A DNA stretch of 64,000 bases from MED-G105 sp965263305 (GCA_965263305.1 OZ253666.1:310001-374000); one strand, 5' to 3'. Numbered from the stretch's first letter, positions 51,976-61,992 are shown. A program made the numbers and translations. The notes: a model not told the origin generated them from the sequence alone.

Positions 51976-53550
51976 CGTGCCAGGCGGTTTTGATGTTACA
52001 TCGTATACTACTCTGTTAACGCCTCGAACCTCGTTTATAATCCGCGTTGCGCAACGGCCGAGAAAATCGTGGGGGAACGGATAATAATCCGCAGTCATAC
52101 CATCGGTAGAGGTCACAGCGCGCAACGCCAAAACGTGATCATAGGTGCGTTCGTCCCCCATCACGCCCACAGTGCGCACTGGCAAGAGGACCGCAAAGGC
52201 CTGCCATATATCATCGTACAGGCCTGCACGGCGAATTTCGTCGAGATAAATGGCGTCGGCTTTTCTTAAAATCTCCGCCTTTTCTTTGGTCACCTCGCCT
52301 GGGATCCGGATCGCAAGGCCAGGCCCTGGAAAAGGATGGCGCGCGACGAAATGGTCAGGCAGCCCTAGCTCACGCCCAAGGGCGCGCACTTCGTCTTTGA
52401 AGAGTTCACGCAACGGTTCGACTAACGCCAGATTCATACGCTCGGGCAGGCCGCCGACATTGTGGTGAGATTTGATCGTAACAGAGGGGCCGCCGTCAAA
52501 AGAAACGCTTTCGATCACATCGGGGTATAGCGTGCCTTGGGCGAGGAAGCGCGCGCCGTCAATTTTTTTCGCCTCTGCTTCGAAGATATCAATAAACGTG
52601 GCGCCGATGATCTTCCGTTTTTTTTCAGGGTCGTCGACCCCGGAGAGTTTCTCCAGAAACAGATCCTCCGCCTCCACATGAATGAGGGGAATGTTATAAG
52701 CGTTCCTAAATAAGCGAACGACCTCCTCGCCCTCTCCCGCCCGCATGAGCCCGGTATCGACAAAAACGCAGGTGAGTTGGTCACCGATGGCCTCATGAAT
52801 GAGAACAGCCGCGACCGAAGAATCGACGCCTCCGGACAATCCACAAATAACTTTGCCATCGCCAACTTGCGCGCGGATGCGTTCAATTTCCTCCTCGCGA
52901 AACGCGGCCATCGTCCAATCACCGGAGAGCCCCGCGATATTCCGTACAAAGTTTTGTAGCAATTTAGCGCCATCGGGCGTATGGACGACTTCTGGGTGAA
53001 ACTGCACCGCGTAGAGCCGGCGCGCCTCATCGGCGATCGCGGCAAAGGGCGCACCGTCGGATGTCGCCACCGCTTTGAACCCGTCAGGGAGGCGGTTCAC
53101 CCGATCCCCGTGGCTCATCCACACTTGATGGGTGCTTCCCTTAGCCCAAACGCCGTCAAACAATGCGCATTCATCGACAATTTCGACAAATGCGCGTCCG
53201 AACTCGCGATGGTCGCTACGCTCAACATCGCCGCCCAGCTGACGGCACATCACCTGCTCGCCGTAACAAATGCCCAAAACCGGCGCGCCGAAGGAAAATA
53301 TTTCGTCCGCCGCCCGGGGGCTCTCCGACGATTTCACACTTGCCGGTCCGCCAGACAGGATGATCGCCTTGGGGCCAAAGGCCGTCAGAAAATCAGCGTC
53401 GACCTTGTTAAACGGGTGGATTTCACAATAGACCCCCGCCTCGCGCAAACGTCGGGCGATAAGCTGGGTGACCTGACTGCCGAAATCAACAATAAGAGCC
53501 TGCTCGTGGGGCGTTGCCGCGCCATGAGCGTTGGAAGGTTTGTTTTGCAT
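51961..53550 (-). CDS. guaA: GMP synthase (glutamine-hydrolysing)
   Basis: This 529-residue enzyme aminates XMP to GMP. The class I glutaminase domain has GICYGEQVM with the nucleophilic Cys near residue 87 and the downstream His-Glu pair (QFHPEVVH). The ATP pyrophosphatase domain has GLSGGVDSSVAAVLIHEA (about 231-248), and the C-terminal dimerisation domain ends PPGTIEWE. A GTG directly upstream (53553) is an alternative start. The C-terminus doubles as the integration target of the neighbouring element and is restored intact. Confidence 0.97.
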   Translation of the reverse strand: MQNKPSNAHGAATPHEQALIVDFGSQVTQLIARRLREAGVYCEIHPFNKVDADFLTAFGPKAIILSGGPASVKSSESPRAADEIFSFGAPVLGICYGEQVMCRQLGGDVERSDHREFGRAFVEIVDECALFDGVWAKGSTHQVWMSHGDRVNRLPDGFKAVATSDGAPFAAIADEARRLYAVQFHPEVVHTPDGAKLLQNFVRNIAGLSGDWTMAAFREEEIERIRAQVGDGKVICGLSGGVDSSVAAVLIHEAIGDQLTCVFVDTGLMRAGEGEEVVRLFRNAYNIPLIHVEAEDLFLEKLSGVDDPEKKRKIIGATFIDIFEAEAKKIDGARFLAQGTLYPDVIESVSFDGGPSVTIKSHHNVGGLPERMNLALVEPLRELFKDEVRALGRELGLPDHFVARHPFPGPGLAIRIPGEVTKEKAEILRKADAIYLDEIRRAGLYDDIWQAFAVLLPVRTVGVMGDERTYDHVLALRAVTSTDGMTADYYPFPHDFLGRCATRIINEVRGVNRVVYDVTSKPPGTIEWE

Positions 53551-53771
53551 CACATGGCTTTAACCGCTTCGTGGGGCGCCGTCGAGTTGGGCCGGCGTCA
53601 CGCCGGGGCGGCATTGCGTCGCCAAGATCCCCGAGATGCAGGGCCGTTTTGCGGCGATATTAAATCGATGAAAACAATGCGGCGCCGTCAATGAAAGGCT
53701 CGTTTACGCATTTGTTTACTGCTATAGTTAGCCCGTCGCGTTCGTCATCTTTTTTTACCGGAGCGCCGCTT

Positions 53772-54197
53772 ATGCATCTGCCTCAATCTGCGCTGAAGAC
53801 CTTTCTCGTCGCCGGCCTGTGCGCCAGTTTTTCGGGCGCGCCCATCGCCGCGCAAACGCCGGAAACGGTTCAACCAGGCGTCGGCATCACGGGATCGAGC
53901 GATCATATTGCCCTGTTGAAAGAAACCTTAGGCGCTAAGTCAGACCAATTTGCGCCAGGCGTGCGAATCAAAGGGCCCGTTACGGTGACAGTCGCCCGCC
54001 CCGACGGTACGACAAAACGGTATGTCGGCGCACGGGACATTCTTTATTTCGCCGCCCCAACATCCCTTTCCAAGACAAAGCGGCTCACCACGTTCGAAGG
54101 CGCGGTTGTGTTCACCACGGCGAACGCCGCCAAAGATAAACCGAAAATTGAGCAAGGCGTCGTCACCGTCAGAGAGATTTCTCCGGACGATATTTGA
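53772..54197 (+). CDS. Hypothetical secreted protein
   Basis: This 141-residue protein has a signal peptide (basic/hydrophobic to about residue 27, cut near IAA-Q). The mature part has a beta-rich VRIKGPVTVTVARPDGTTKRYVGARDILYFAAP and no Cys. I do not recognise the family. GGAG 9 nt before the ATG supports this start over the longer frame. It diverges from guaA. Confidence 0.65.
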   Translation: MHLPQSALKTFLVAGLCASFSGAPIAAQTPETVQPGVGITGSSDHIALLKETLGAKSDQFAPGVRIKGPVTVTVARPDGTTKRYVGARDILYFAAPTSLSKTKRLTTFEGAVVFTTANAAKDKPKIEQGVVTVREISPDDI

Positions 54198-54238
54198 TCG
54201 AACGGGCGAATGGGTCCGCCCCGACGCTTCGGGTGTTT

Positions 54239-54847
54239 CTATAAAGCGCCCAGGGCGCCGATCGCGGTGCGCAGGGAGCGCAACAAGGCGTATTCCGTCG
54301 GGATAAACGCCATATGAGACACGAAGAGATACATCATCTGTCCAGCGATCGGATAAAGTAAAAGGCGCCAACCCGAGGGCATCGTGCGCCACACCAGCGG
54401 CGTCGCCAAACAAATTGTCAGCATCTCAAATGGTTGAGGATCAGTGATCAATTTGAACAAAAAGAACGAGCCGAGACCATCCCAAACACTGCCTTGCATA
54501 CTCTGGTTCAAAAGGGTCTCCGCGCCAGGAATGGCTTTCACCAGCCTCATCACGACAAACCCAAAAATCGGTACCGCCACGAGCAAGACGACGCCCTGTC
54601 CTATTGGGCCAAGACGACGAATGCGCTCGATGATCCCCGCGTGCGGTTTTATTTCTAGATATGAGCTCTCTGGAAGGACACTATTCCCATCGCCTGCGCG
54701 ATGGGCGATCCTTAACAATCGCGGCTGCTTGGACGCGCTGTTACGTTGAAAAAACGGCAATGCGTCAAACACCCAAGCTTCTCCCCAAAACAATGCTTCC
54801 GACCATTGCTTCCGTGAGCTCCATTTTGCCACGGAGGGTTTAGGCAT
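54239..54847 (-). CDS. Hypothetical multi-pass membrane protein
   Basis: About 200 residues with three or four hydrophobic segments in the C-terminal two thirds (IGQGVVLLVAVPIFGFVVM; PFEMLTICLATPLVW; GWRLLLYPIAGQMMYLFVSHMAF). The first ~70 residues are basic and lack conserved features, so the true start may be further in. It converges with the secreted protein gene. Function unknown. Confidence 0.6.
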   Translation of the reverse strand: MPKPSVAKWSSRKQWSEALFWGEAWVFDALPFFQRNSASKQPRLLRIAHRAGDGNSVLPESSYLEIKPHAGIIERIRRLGPIGQGVVLLVAVPIFGFVVMRLVKAIPGAETLLNQSMQGSVWDGLGSFFLFKLITDPQPFEMLTICLATPLVWRTMPSGWRLLLYPIAGQMMYLFVSHMAFIPTEYALLRSLRTAIGALGAL

Positions 54848-54921
54848 CCCTTGAGGGGGTATTGGGCTTTTTAACGATCGCGGTTACCAAAAACCGCTAA
54901 ACTCGGCAGGAGAAATCGACG

Positions 54922-56238
54922 CTACTTGCGCCGCAGGGCGGCAATGTAAAAGCCGTCGGTCTGGGCTCGCAATGGGCTCAATTGCAACGCGCCAGAAACC
55001 GTACGGCATGATGCGAAGAGCGCAGTCTCATCCGGCGACATGAGGCCACTTGCGGCGATCTCGGCAGCCGGATCGATTTGGCTGAATTCAGAATGGTTGT
55101 TTAGAAAGGCTGCTATCCGGTCATCGTTCTCTTCAACGAAAAACGAACAGGTGACATAAATAAGCCGGCCACCAGGTTTCACAAAACGAGCACCCTCGCC
55201 AAGGACTTCGTCCTGTTCCTTCAGACGTGTTTCAAGTTGGGTTGGGGTTAACCGCCATTTTGTGTCGGGCCGGCGCCGCCAGGTGCCCGCACCGGAGCAA
55301 GGCGCATCCAAGAACACGACATCCATTTTTTCCTGCAACCAAGCAAGGGTGTCAGCCCCTTCTTTAGGATCCACCACTTGCAGATTTCGCACGCCCGCGC
55401 GCTTTGCCCGGTGATAGAGCGGCGCCAAGCGCCGCCGGTCGATGTCATGGGCGTAGAGCTGGCCGGTATTATTCATCATCGCCGCGAGCGCCAACGTCTT
55501 ACCGCCGCCACCGGCGCAGTAGTCGAAAACCTGTGCGCCCTCTATGGCGCCGGCCGCCGCCGCCGCGATCTGACTGCCAAGATCTTGCACCTCCACCCAA
55601 CCTTTGTTGAAGGCTGGGATGACCGTTACGGCGGGCGCTTTCTGGCTCGGATCAGGCGCTTCAATCCGGGCGCTCGTGGTCAGTGGGCCAATCTTTTGGG
55701 CTTTTACCGATTTCAACGCTGACATGGTTTTTTCGGGCGCCGACTTTAGGGTGTTCATCCTCAAATCAACGGCCGCCCGTTCGGACAGGGCGGCGCCTTC
55801 TGCAGCGGCGCGCTCCCCGAAGGCGCGCTCCAGATAAGGCGCCACCCATTCCGGTGCATTCGGATTATCGTCGTGAAATGTACCCGCCCCGTCAGGAGCT
55901 TGGTCTTGCGAAAGGAGCGTGCGCTCTTCTTCGCTGAGAGCGCCGGGCCCATGTTCCTCCGCGCAGGCTTCTTCAAGCGCGTCAAGGGTTTCCCGCCAGA
56001 GGTAATGGATCGCGCCCAGCACCAAGGGGCGCGGCGCATCCGCCCCCATTGAAGCAGCAAGAGAATTGCGTTTGCGCAGGACATCCAGGCAAAGACCGCT
56101 AATCCAAGCGCGGTCCTTCGCGCCAGCATAGCGAGCCCCGCGGGCCCAATCGGCGATGGCCGTTTTTAACGGCACACGGCGTGCGTCAAAATCAGTTAGA
56201 ATATCGATGGCGGCGGATAACCGACCCGGTAATCTCAT
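54922..56238 (-). CDS. RsmB/NOP-family rRNA (cytosine-C5) methyltransferase
   Basis: This 438-residue SAM-dependent methyltransferase has an N-terminal RNA-binding NusB-like region and a catalytic domain with VFDYCAGGGGKTLALAA (SAM binding, about 235-250), DAPCSGAGTWRRRPDTKW (motif IV Cys) and VTCSFFVEEND (motif VI catalytic Cys). The family forms 5-methylcytosine in rRNA. Which rRNA position it modifies cannot be told. It lies 24 nt from guaB in the same direction, so the two are probably co-transcribed. Confidence 0.9.
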   Translation of the reverse strand: MRLPGRLSAAIDILTDFDARRVPLKTAIADWARGARYAGAKDRAWISGLCLDVLRKRNSLAASMGADAPRPLVLGAIHYLWRETLDALEEACAEEHGPGALSEEERTLLSQDQAPDGAGTFHDDNPNAPEWVAPYLERAFGERAAAEGAALSERAAVDLRMNTLKSAPEKTMSALKSVKAQKIGPLTTSARIEAPDPSQKAPAVTVIPAFNKGWVEVQDLGSQIAAAAAGAIEGAQVFDYCAGGGGKTLALAAMMNNTGQLYAHDIDRRRLAPLYHRAKRAGVRNLQVVDPKEGADTLAWLQEKMDVVFLDAPCSGAGTWRRRPDTKWRLTPTQLETRLKEQDEVLGEGARFVKPGGRLIYVTCSFFVEENDDRIAAFLNNHSEFSQIDPAAEIAASGLMSPDETALFASCRTVSGALQLSPLRAQTDGFYIAALRRK

Positions 56239-56262
56239 AATGAGGGCAACTTCTAGTCAGAG

Positions 56263-57738
56263 TTACGTCGATGTCGGATAGTTCGGCGCCTCACGGGTGA
56301 TTTTCACATCATGCACATGGCTCTCGCGCAGGCCCGCATTGGTGATTTTCACAAATCGCGCCCGTTCTTGCAGTTGGGCGATCGTCGCAGCACCGACATA
56401 GCCCATGGAGGCGCGCACGCCGCCGACGAGTTGATGGATAATCGGCCCAACGGAACCTTTATAGGGCGTCTGCCCCTCAATGCCCTCGGGCACGAGTTTA
56501 ATCTGTTCTTTCACATCGGCCTGAAAATAGCGATCGGCCGAGCCCCCGGCCATCGCGCCGATTGAGCCCATGCCCCGGTAAGACTTATACGGACGGCCCT
56601 GGTAAAGGAATACTTCTCCCGGCGCCTCGTCAGCGCCCGCAAAAAGAGAGCCAACCATTACCGTATCAGCGCCAGCGGCCAGCGCTTTTGCGATATCACC
56701 GGAGAATTTTACTCCGCCATCGGCGATGACCGGCACCCCTGCCTCGCGTCCGGCGCGCGCCGCATCCATCACCGCTGTTAATTGTGGGACGCCGACACCG
56801 GCGACAATACGGGTTGTACAGATTGAGCCAGGCCCGATGCCGACTTTAATAGCGTCCGCGCCAGCGTCAGCCAGTGCTTTTGCACCGTCATAGGTCGCGA
56901 TATTCCCGGCGATCACCTGGGCCGCGTTGGACATTTTCTTAATGCGCGTTACCTGCTCAATAACCTTATCGGAATGGCCGTGGGCCGTATCGATAACAAC
57001 GACATCAACCCCGGCGTCAATCAACGCTTCCACCCGTTCAAACCCAGCATCCCCGACCGTTGAGGCGGCCGCGACCCGTAATCTGCCCTCATCATCTTTC
57101 GTCGCATGGGGATATTTCTGCGCCTTATCGATGTCTTTCACCGTAATAAGACCAATACAGCGATAGGCGTCGTCGACGACAATAAGACGCTCAATGCGAT
57201 AGCGTTGGAGAAGGCTTGTCACCTCATCGCGGCTTACGCCGGGACGCACCGTTACGAGGCCTTCACGGGTCATCAACTCGCTGACGGGCTGGTTTGGATC
57301 TGTCGCAAAACGCATATCGCGGTTCGTCAAAATACCAACAAGTTTGCCTACACCATTGGGATCAGGGTTTTCGACGACCGGAAAACCGGAGATCTTTCTC
57401 TCCGCCATAATCCGGCGCGCCTCTTCCAAGGTCGCGGTCGGCGGCAGGGTCAGCGGGTTCACGACCATGCCGCTTTCATATCGTTTGACGCGTCTGACCT
57501 GTTCGGCCTGTTCATCAACCTCGAGATTTCGATGCAACACACCGATACCGCCGTTCTGGGCAAGCGCGATCGCCATTCCCGCCTCTGTCACCGTATCCAT
57601 CGCCGATGATATGAGTGGGATGTTCAGGTTTACATTCTGCGTCAGGCGGGCCTGGGTATTGACATCGCTTGGCAGCACCGACGATGCGCCCGGCTCAAGA
57701 AGGACATCATCGAATGTCAGCGCTTCTCTGATTTGCAT
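56263..57738 (-). CDS. guaB: Inosine-5'-monophosphate dehydrogenase
   Basis: This 491-residue enzyme converts IMP to XMP, the substrate of GuaA. The TIM barrel is interrupted by two CBS domains (about 95-215). The active-site loop GPGSICTTRIVAG carries the catalytic Cys near residue 305, and KSYRGMGSIGAM follows. The start at 57738 has a GGAGGG tract upstream. guaB and guaA are separated by two other genes here. Confidence 0.97.
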   Translation of the reverse strand: MQIREALTFDDVLLEPGASSVLPSDVNTQARLTQNVNLNIPLISSAMDTVTEAGMAIALAQNGGIGVLHRNLEVDEQAEQVRRVKRYESGMVVNPLTLPPTATLEEARRIMAERKISGFPVVENPDPNGVGKLVGILTNRDMRFATDPNQPVSELMTREGLVTVRPGVSRDEVTSLLQRYRIERLIVVDDAYRCIGLITVKDIDKAQKYPHATKDDEGRLRVAAASTVGDAGFERVEALIDAGVDVVVIDTAHGHSDKVIEQVTRIKKMSNAAQVIAGNIATYDGAKALADAGADAIKVGIGPGSICTTRIVAGVGVPQLTAVMDAARAGREAGVPVIADGGVKFSGDIAKALAAGADTVMVGSLFAGADEAPGEVFLYQGRPYKSYRGMGSIGAMAGGSADRYFQADVKEQIKLVPEGIEGQTPYKGSVGPIIHQLVGGVRASMGYVGAATIAQLQERARFVKITNAGLRESHVHDVKITREAPNYPTST

Positions 57739-57762
57739 GGCTAAATTCCCTCCTTTTACAGA

Positions 57763-58695
57763 TTACTCATTGCTCTCATCATCGGATGACCTTTGGCCTC
57801 GAAATCCCATGGCGACGACATACATTTCAGCGCTGTCGGCGCGGCTGGCCTTGGGCTTGGCATGCTTCACAAGCTTAAAACTGGTTCGTAGGCGTGAAAG
57901 CAATTCCCCTTCAGCACCGCCCTGGAACACTTTGCACACGAACGCCCCGCCGGGGGCGAGCACGTCTTCGGCGAAATCGAGCGCCGCGTCCGCCAAGGCG
58001 ATAATCCGCAAGTGATCAGTTGACCGGTGGCCGGTGGTCGGCGCCGCCATATCTGAAAGCACGACATCAGCCTCCCCGCCCAGTTCCTGTTTTAGGGCGG
58101 CTGGCGCGTCGTCATCGAGAAAATCTTTTTCCAGCACGGTCGCCCCGGCGACCGTATCCATGCCGAGATAATCGATACCAACCACGCGCGCGGCCTTTTG
58201 CTGAACCGCCACCTGGGTCCACCCGCCCGGCGCGCATCCAAGGTCGACCACCCGAACGCCCGCCTTCAGGAGGTCAAACTTCTCATTCAACTCAATCATT
58301 TTGTAGGCGGCGCGGGAGCGATACCCTTCGCGCTTGGCGCGGGCCACATAGGGGTCGTTCAGCTGACGGTCGAGCCAGAGCGTGGAGGAAAGGGTCCGCT
58401 TGCGCGCCGTATAGACATTGACCCGCATGTCACGGTGGGCGCCGGCGCCAACCGTCTCAGCCGACTTCTTTTTTCCACTCTTTTTTGCGGGCTTCGCGCC
58501 ACTGCCCTGCCCGCCAGCGCCGAGCCGACGCTGCTCGGGCGCTTCACCAAGGGCGGTGCCTTCAAAATTCACTTTCCGATTGGGTTTTTTGGTATTTTTG
58601 GGGCCAGACGCCTTGCGCGCGCGTGGTTTGGCGGAAGGCTTATTGGCGTTCCGCTTTGCCGGGCGCTTGTGATCTGATGATTTGCGTCGATCCAT
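57763..58695 (-). CDS. rlmE: 23S rRNA 2'-O-ribose methyltransferase (U2552-type)
   Basis: This 310-residue RrmJ/FtsJ-type enzyme has VVDLGCAPGGWTQVA (SAM motif) and the K-D-K-E tetrad, with VLSDMAAPTTGH as the Asp motif. It methylates the ribosomal A-loop. The N-terminal ~95 residues are a low-complexity Lys/Arg/Ala/Pro extension absent from the E. coli protein (about 209 residues) but common in alphaproteobacteria, perhaps aiding rRNA binding. The 296-bp gap upstream shows nothing recognisable. Confidence 0.93.
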   Translation of the reverse strand: MDRRKSSDHKRPAKRNANKPSAKPRARKASGPKNTKKPNRKVNFEGTALGEAPEQRRLGAGGQGSGAKPAKKSGKKKSAETVGAGAHRDMRVNVYTARKRTLSSTLWLDRQLNDPYVARAKREGYRSRAAYKMIELNEKFDLLKAGVRVVDLGCAPGGWTQVAVQQKAARVVGIDYLGMDTVAGATVLEKDFLDDDAPAALKQELGGEADVVLSDMAAPTTGHRSTDHLRIIALADAALDFAEDVLAPGGAFVCKVFQGGAEGELLSRLRTSFKLVKHAKPKASRADSAEMYVVAMGFRGQRSSDDESNE

Positions 58696-58991
58696 GGGCC
58701 TCTATAGCGACATGCGCGCAAACGTCAAAGCCCCTGCTTTCGTGAAAAACGCCACTGGCTCAATTCGGTCAAACGTCGAAAATTGGCGCCAAAACCAGAG
58801 GTATTTTGACGACTATTACCATTGTCTTACGCTGGTATTTTCAAACGGTATCCTTTTGTTTTCCTTGCTTTTGCCACATTGATCGTGAGAAGTGAGGTTA
58901 ACCATTCTTGGTTCCAACTGGCGCCAAGCGATCTAAATCAAACCAAGATCTGAAATTCACTCTACGCATCGTAGGTAAAAGGAGAACCGCC

Positions 58992-59585
58992 ATGTCGCTC
59001 ATGGAGCAATTGACCAACGCCGTCGTCGGACAAATCGCTGGCCAGGCCGCGCAGAAAACAGGCCTTTCGGATGATATGGCCGCCAAATTGATGCCGATGG
59101 CCATGTCGGTTCTGATGGGAGGCTTGAAGAAAAACGCCGCCTCCCCAGAAGGCGCTCAAGCACTCTCGAACGCTCTTGATCGTCATGATGGGGGTATGCT
59201 CGATAACCTCAGCGCCCTTACAAATGACGACACGATGGCAGATGGGCAAAAAATCCTCGGGCATATTCTTGGCGGACGTCAAAACGGCGCTCAAGAGATG
59301 ATGGCTCAAGCAACGGGGGCCAACGCCAGCCAGATTAACAACCTTCTCGCTATGGCGGCGCCGGCGGTCCTCGCGTCCCTTGGCAAAGCAAAGCGCGAGC
59401 AGGGCCTTGGGGTCTCAGACCTCGCCAACCTCGTCAACGCCGAAGGCGCCGCCGCCCAGAAGGCGGCCCCAAGCGAACTCGGCGGCTTGATGAGCATGCT
59501 TGATGCGGACGGCGACGGGGATGTGAAAGAAGAAGTGATGAGCCTCGGCGCGAAGCTTCTAGGCGGCCTGTTCAAGAAGCGCTAG
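58992..59585 (+). CDS. DUF937 domain protein
   Basis: This 197-residue protein has the DUF937 pattern MEQLTNAVVGQIAGQ at the N-terminus and AAPAVLASLGKAKREQGL. A C-terminal LDADGDGDVKEEVMSL resembles a calcium-binding EF-hand/dockerin loop. AGGAG upstream of the ATG at 58992 fixes the start. The function is unknown. A hairpin terminator follows. Confidence 0.8.
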   Translation: MSLMEQLTNAVVGQIAGQAAQKTGLSDDMAAKLMPMAMSVLMGGLKKNAASPEGAQALSNALDRHDGGMLDNLSALTNDDTMADGQKILGHILGGRQNGAQEMMAQATGANASQINNLLAMAAPAVLASLGKAKREQGLGVSDLANLVNAEGAAAQKAAPSELGGLMSMLDADGDGDVKEEVMSLGAKLLGGLFKKR

Positions 59586-59668
59586 GCGGCCGCCCTTGGA
59601 GATTATTCTCTAGGGGGTACTTTTCGAAAGAGGCGTCGAAAAGTCATGATAATGACTAACTCAACGGT

Positions 59669-59702
59669 GAGCGGACGGGTATTTAGCCCGCCCGCTCTTT
59701 TC
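59669..59702 (+). terminator. Rho-independent terminator after the DUF937 gene
   Basis: GAGCGGACGGG and CCCGCCCGCTC pair with one mismatch around a short loop and are followed by TTTTC. It lies about 85 nt after the DUF937 stop. Confidence 0.65.
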
Positions 59703-59735
59703 ATATAGCCTATACCCGATCTCGTTCGTCGCCCC

Positions 59736-60452
59736 CTACCCGTCCGCGAGTTTTAGTATTGCGGCCGTTAATTCATCAGGCTTCGAAAAGTAAGCCGAAT
59801 GGCCGGCGTCTATGCTCTCAACGCGATCGGCGCCGACCTCATTAATCAACCGGTCTTGCATGGAAAGGCTGACCGCCCGGTCTTTGGTCAATCGTATGTA
59901 AGCACGGGGCACCCGGCCGTAAGCATCATCGGATAACCGCAAAGCTGTGATCGCCGGGCGCGAAGGCTCCCGCCTTAGAAGGGACGCCGCTAAGGCGACA
60001 TCATCCTCCTGGCAATCGTGATACAGGAGCTCGCGGTGGGCCTCAGGCCTCAGCCAATCCCATGCGCCAAGCCTGTTTATATCGGTGAAGTTTCCGATGC
60101 TGGACGCTTTGTCTTTTGACGCATAGTGGATCACGGCCTTTCCCGATGGCATCATGAAAGACGCCAGGTAGATCACGCGGGCGATTCGATCAGGCGCTAT
60201 CTCGCACAGTTGTGACGCCAGCACGCCATAGCGACTGTGCACGACCACAGTCACTTGCTCATCTGCAGGCAAAACCTTCAAAAGCCGCGCTAACATCATT
60301 TTTGTACTGATAAAGATCGGGCGGGTTCGATCCGATCCACGCCCAGGCAGATCAGGCACGATTACATGATGACCCGCCGTTCGGAAGCGCGCGGTGATTT
60401 TGTGCCAACACCAAGCGCCGTGCCAACTTCCATGGACGAGAAGAAAATGCAT
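59736..60452 (-). CDS. Alpha/beta hydrolase with altered nucleophile elbow
   Basis: This 238-residue protein has the family opening FLLVHGSWHGAWCWHKI and the C-terminal DAGHSAYFSKPDEL with the catalytic His. The nucleophile elbow reads VVHSRYG; aligned with the usual GHSxGG, the residues at the first and second Gly of GxSxG are Val and Tyr, so the Ser is kept but the tight turn is unusual. The ATG at 60452 has GGAG 7 nt upstream. The substrate is unknown; the family includes esterases and acyl-transfer enzymes. Confidence 0.8.
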   Translation of the reverse strand: MHFLLVHGSWHGAWCWHKITARFRTAGHHVIVPDLPGRGSDRTRPIFISTKMMLARLLKVLPADEQVTVVVHSRYGVLASQLCEIAPDRIARVIYLASFMMPSGKAVIHYASKDKASSIGNFTDINRLGAWDWLRPEAHRELLYHDCQEDDVALAASLLRREPSRPAITALRLSDDAYGRVPRAYIRLTKDRAVSLSMQDRLINEVGADRVESIDAGHSAYFSKPDELTAAILKLADG

Positions 60453-60524
60453 GTTTGTCTCCATTTTTGATGGAGACCATTGCGGAAGTATTTCTGTTGG
60501 GCGACCCGATTCTTGCGGCCAACG

Positions 60525-61838
60525 CTAACCGTTCGCGATTTCGCTGCTCGCGCCGCGATTTCGTCGACGACGACGTCGGCGGCGTTTGCGCTCTTTGTGG
60601 GCAAGTCCGGCCAAAATACCTTCGCGCAGACCGCGATCAGCGACGCGAATGCGTTGCGTTGGCCAGAGGCGCAAAATGCCTTCTAGGATGGCGCAGCCGC
60701 ACACCACAAGGTCTGCGCGTTCAGCGCCAATGCATGGCTCATTGGCGCGCTCTTCAAGGGACATGTCCAATAGGCGCTGACTGACGGCGCGCACATCATC
60801 AGCACTCAACCAATATCCATCCACCGCTTCGCGTCGATATCGCGGCAATTTCAGATGGATCCCTGCGATGGAGGTGACGGTGCCCGATGTGCCGATAAGG
60901 TGGCCATCAGCGGGGTCAATCATCGACCAAAACGCATCCCCGCCACGGGCCAACGCCTCTGCCCTTACATCATCAACAATTCGATTGTAATCGTCCGGCT
61001 TTAGCGCCCCGCCACCCCATTTTTCGGAAAGGCTTACCACGCCCAACGGCATGGAAAGCCAAGCCGCTGGCGCTAAACGTCGTGATGAGGACGAGCGTGG
61101 TTTTCCATCCCCGCTATCAGCAGGCACGTCAGTTTCCGTCGACAGGTCGTCATCGCTATCGATCTGGGGAGATGGTTGTGTTTGTGGCGCTTCATTTTCA
61201 GCACGCAGAATGACCGAAATTTCGGTGGACCCGCCCCCGATATCAAAAACAATCGCACCGCGCGCATCCTGCGCCATAAGGTCGACACACCCATCAACCG
61301 CTAAGCGCGCTTCTTCTTCCGTCGTGATAATATCGAAATCTAAGCCGGTTTCGGATTTCACCCGCGCTAGAAATTCATCACCATTCACCGCCCCCCGGCA
61401 GGCTTGCGTTGCGATACAACGCATTCGATTAACGTTACGTTTTTTAATTTTCTCTGCACAGATTTTAAGCGCTTCAACCGTGCGATCCATTGCAGCATCA
61501 GATAAGGCGCCCGACGTTTGCAATCCCTCGCCCAATCTCACAATACGCGAAAATGCATCAATAACACGGAACGACCGACCCTTAGGCGTTGCCACAAGAA
61601 GGCGACAATTGTTAGTACCAAGATCAATTGCTGCAAAACGGGATGGCCCAGTGGGCGGTCGACGTTCTTCTTTTGAAGAATGTCGCGGCGCATCAACCGG
61701 CCCGGTTCTCTGCGCACCCTGGCTCTCCTTTGGCGCCCGCGGGCGGCGACGACGAGATCGTTTATGCCGTCCCGATGATCTTTTCGACTGACCCGCCCCG
61801 CTGGATGGCGTGTCAGCGTCATTTCTGTTGTCCGTCAC
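60525..61838 (-). CDS. Exopolyphosphatase / pppGpp phosphatase family protein
   Basis: This ~437-residue Ppx/GppA protein of the ASKHA fold has AIDLGTNNCRLLVATP (phosphate 1 motif) and GAIVFDIGGGSTEISVI (phosphate 2 motif). It hydrolyses polyphosphate or pppGpp. An N-terminal ~70-residue Arg/Lys/Pro-rich extension and a basic poly-Arg C-terminus (KRRRRRRRRN) are unusual and may bind polyphosphate or nucleic acid. The GTG at 61838 has GAGGA 8 nt upstream; a TTG at 61859 is the longer alternative. The gene lies close to rlmE, as in other alphaproteobacteria. Confidence 0.88.
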   Translation of the reverse strand: MTDNRNDADTPSSGAGQSKRSSGRHKRSRRRRPRAPKESQGAQRTGPVDAPRHSSKEERRPPTGPSRFAAIDLGTNNCRLLVATPKGRSFRVIDAFSRIVRLGEGLQTSGALSDAAMDRTVEALKICAEKIKKRNVNRMRCIATQACRGAVNGDEFLARVKSETGLDFDIITTEEEARLAVDGCVDLMAQDARGAIVFDIGGGSTEISVILRAENEAPQTQPSPQIDSDDDLSTETDVPADSGDGKPRSSSSRRLAPAAWLSMPLGVVSLSEKWGGGALKPDDYNRIVDDVRAEALARGGDAFWSMIDPADGHLIGTSGTVTSIAGIHLKLPRYRREAVDGYWLSADDVRAVSQRLLDMSLEERANEPCIGAERADLVVCGCAILEGILRLWPTQRIRVADRGLREGILAGLAHKERKRRRRRRRRNRGASSEIANG

Positions 61839-61992
61839 GTTTTGCGTCCTCGCGGGCAAGCGCCACGAAGGGCTCGCCTTTATCGTCGTTACGATAAGCG
61901 AAGCGAGGGAAGCCGATCAACCCTGGTTTCAATATTGGGTGGTGCAAGGGGTGAAATTTGAATTCGTACGCAAAAACAGCGTTGAGGCGGCA

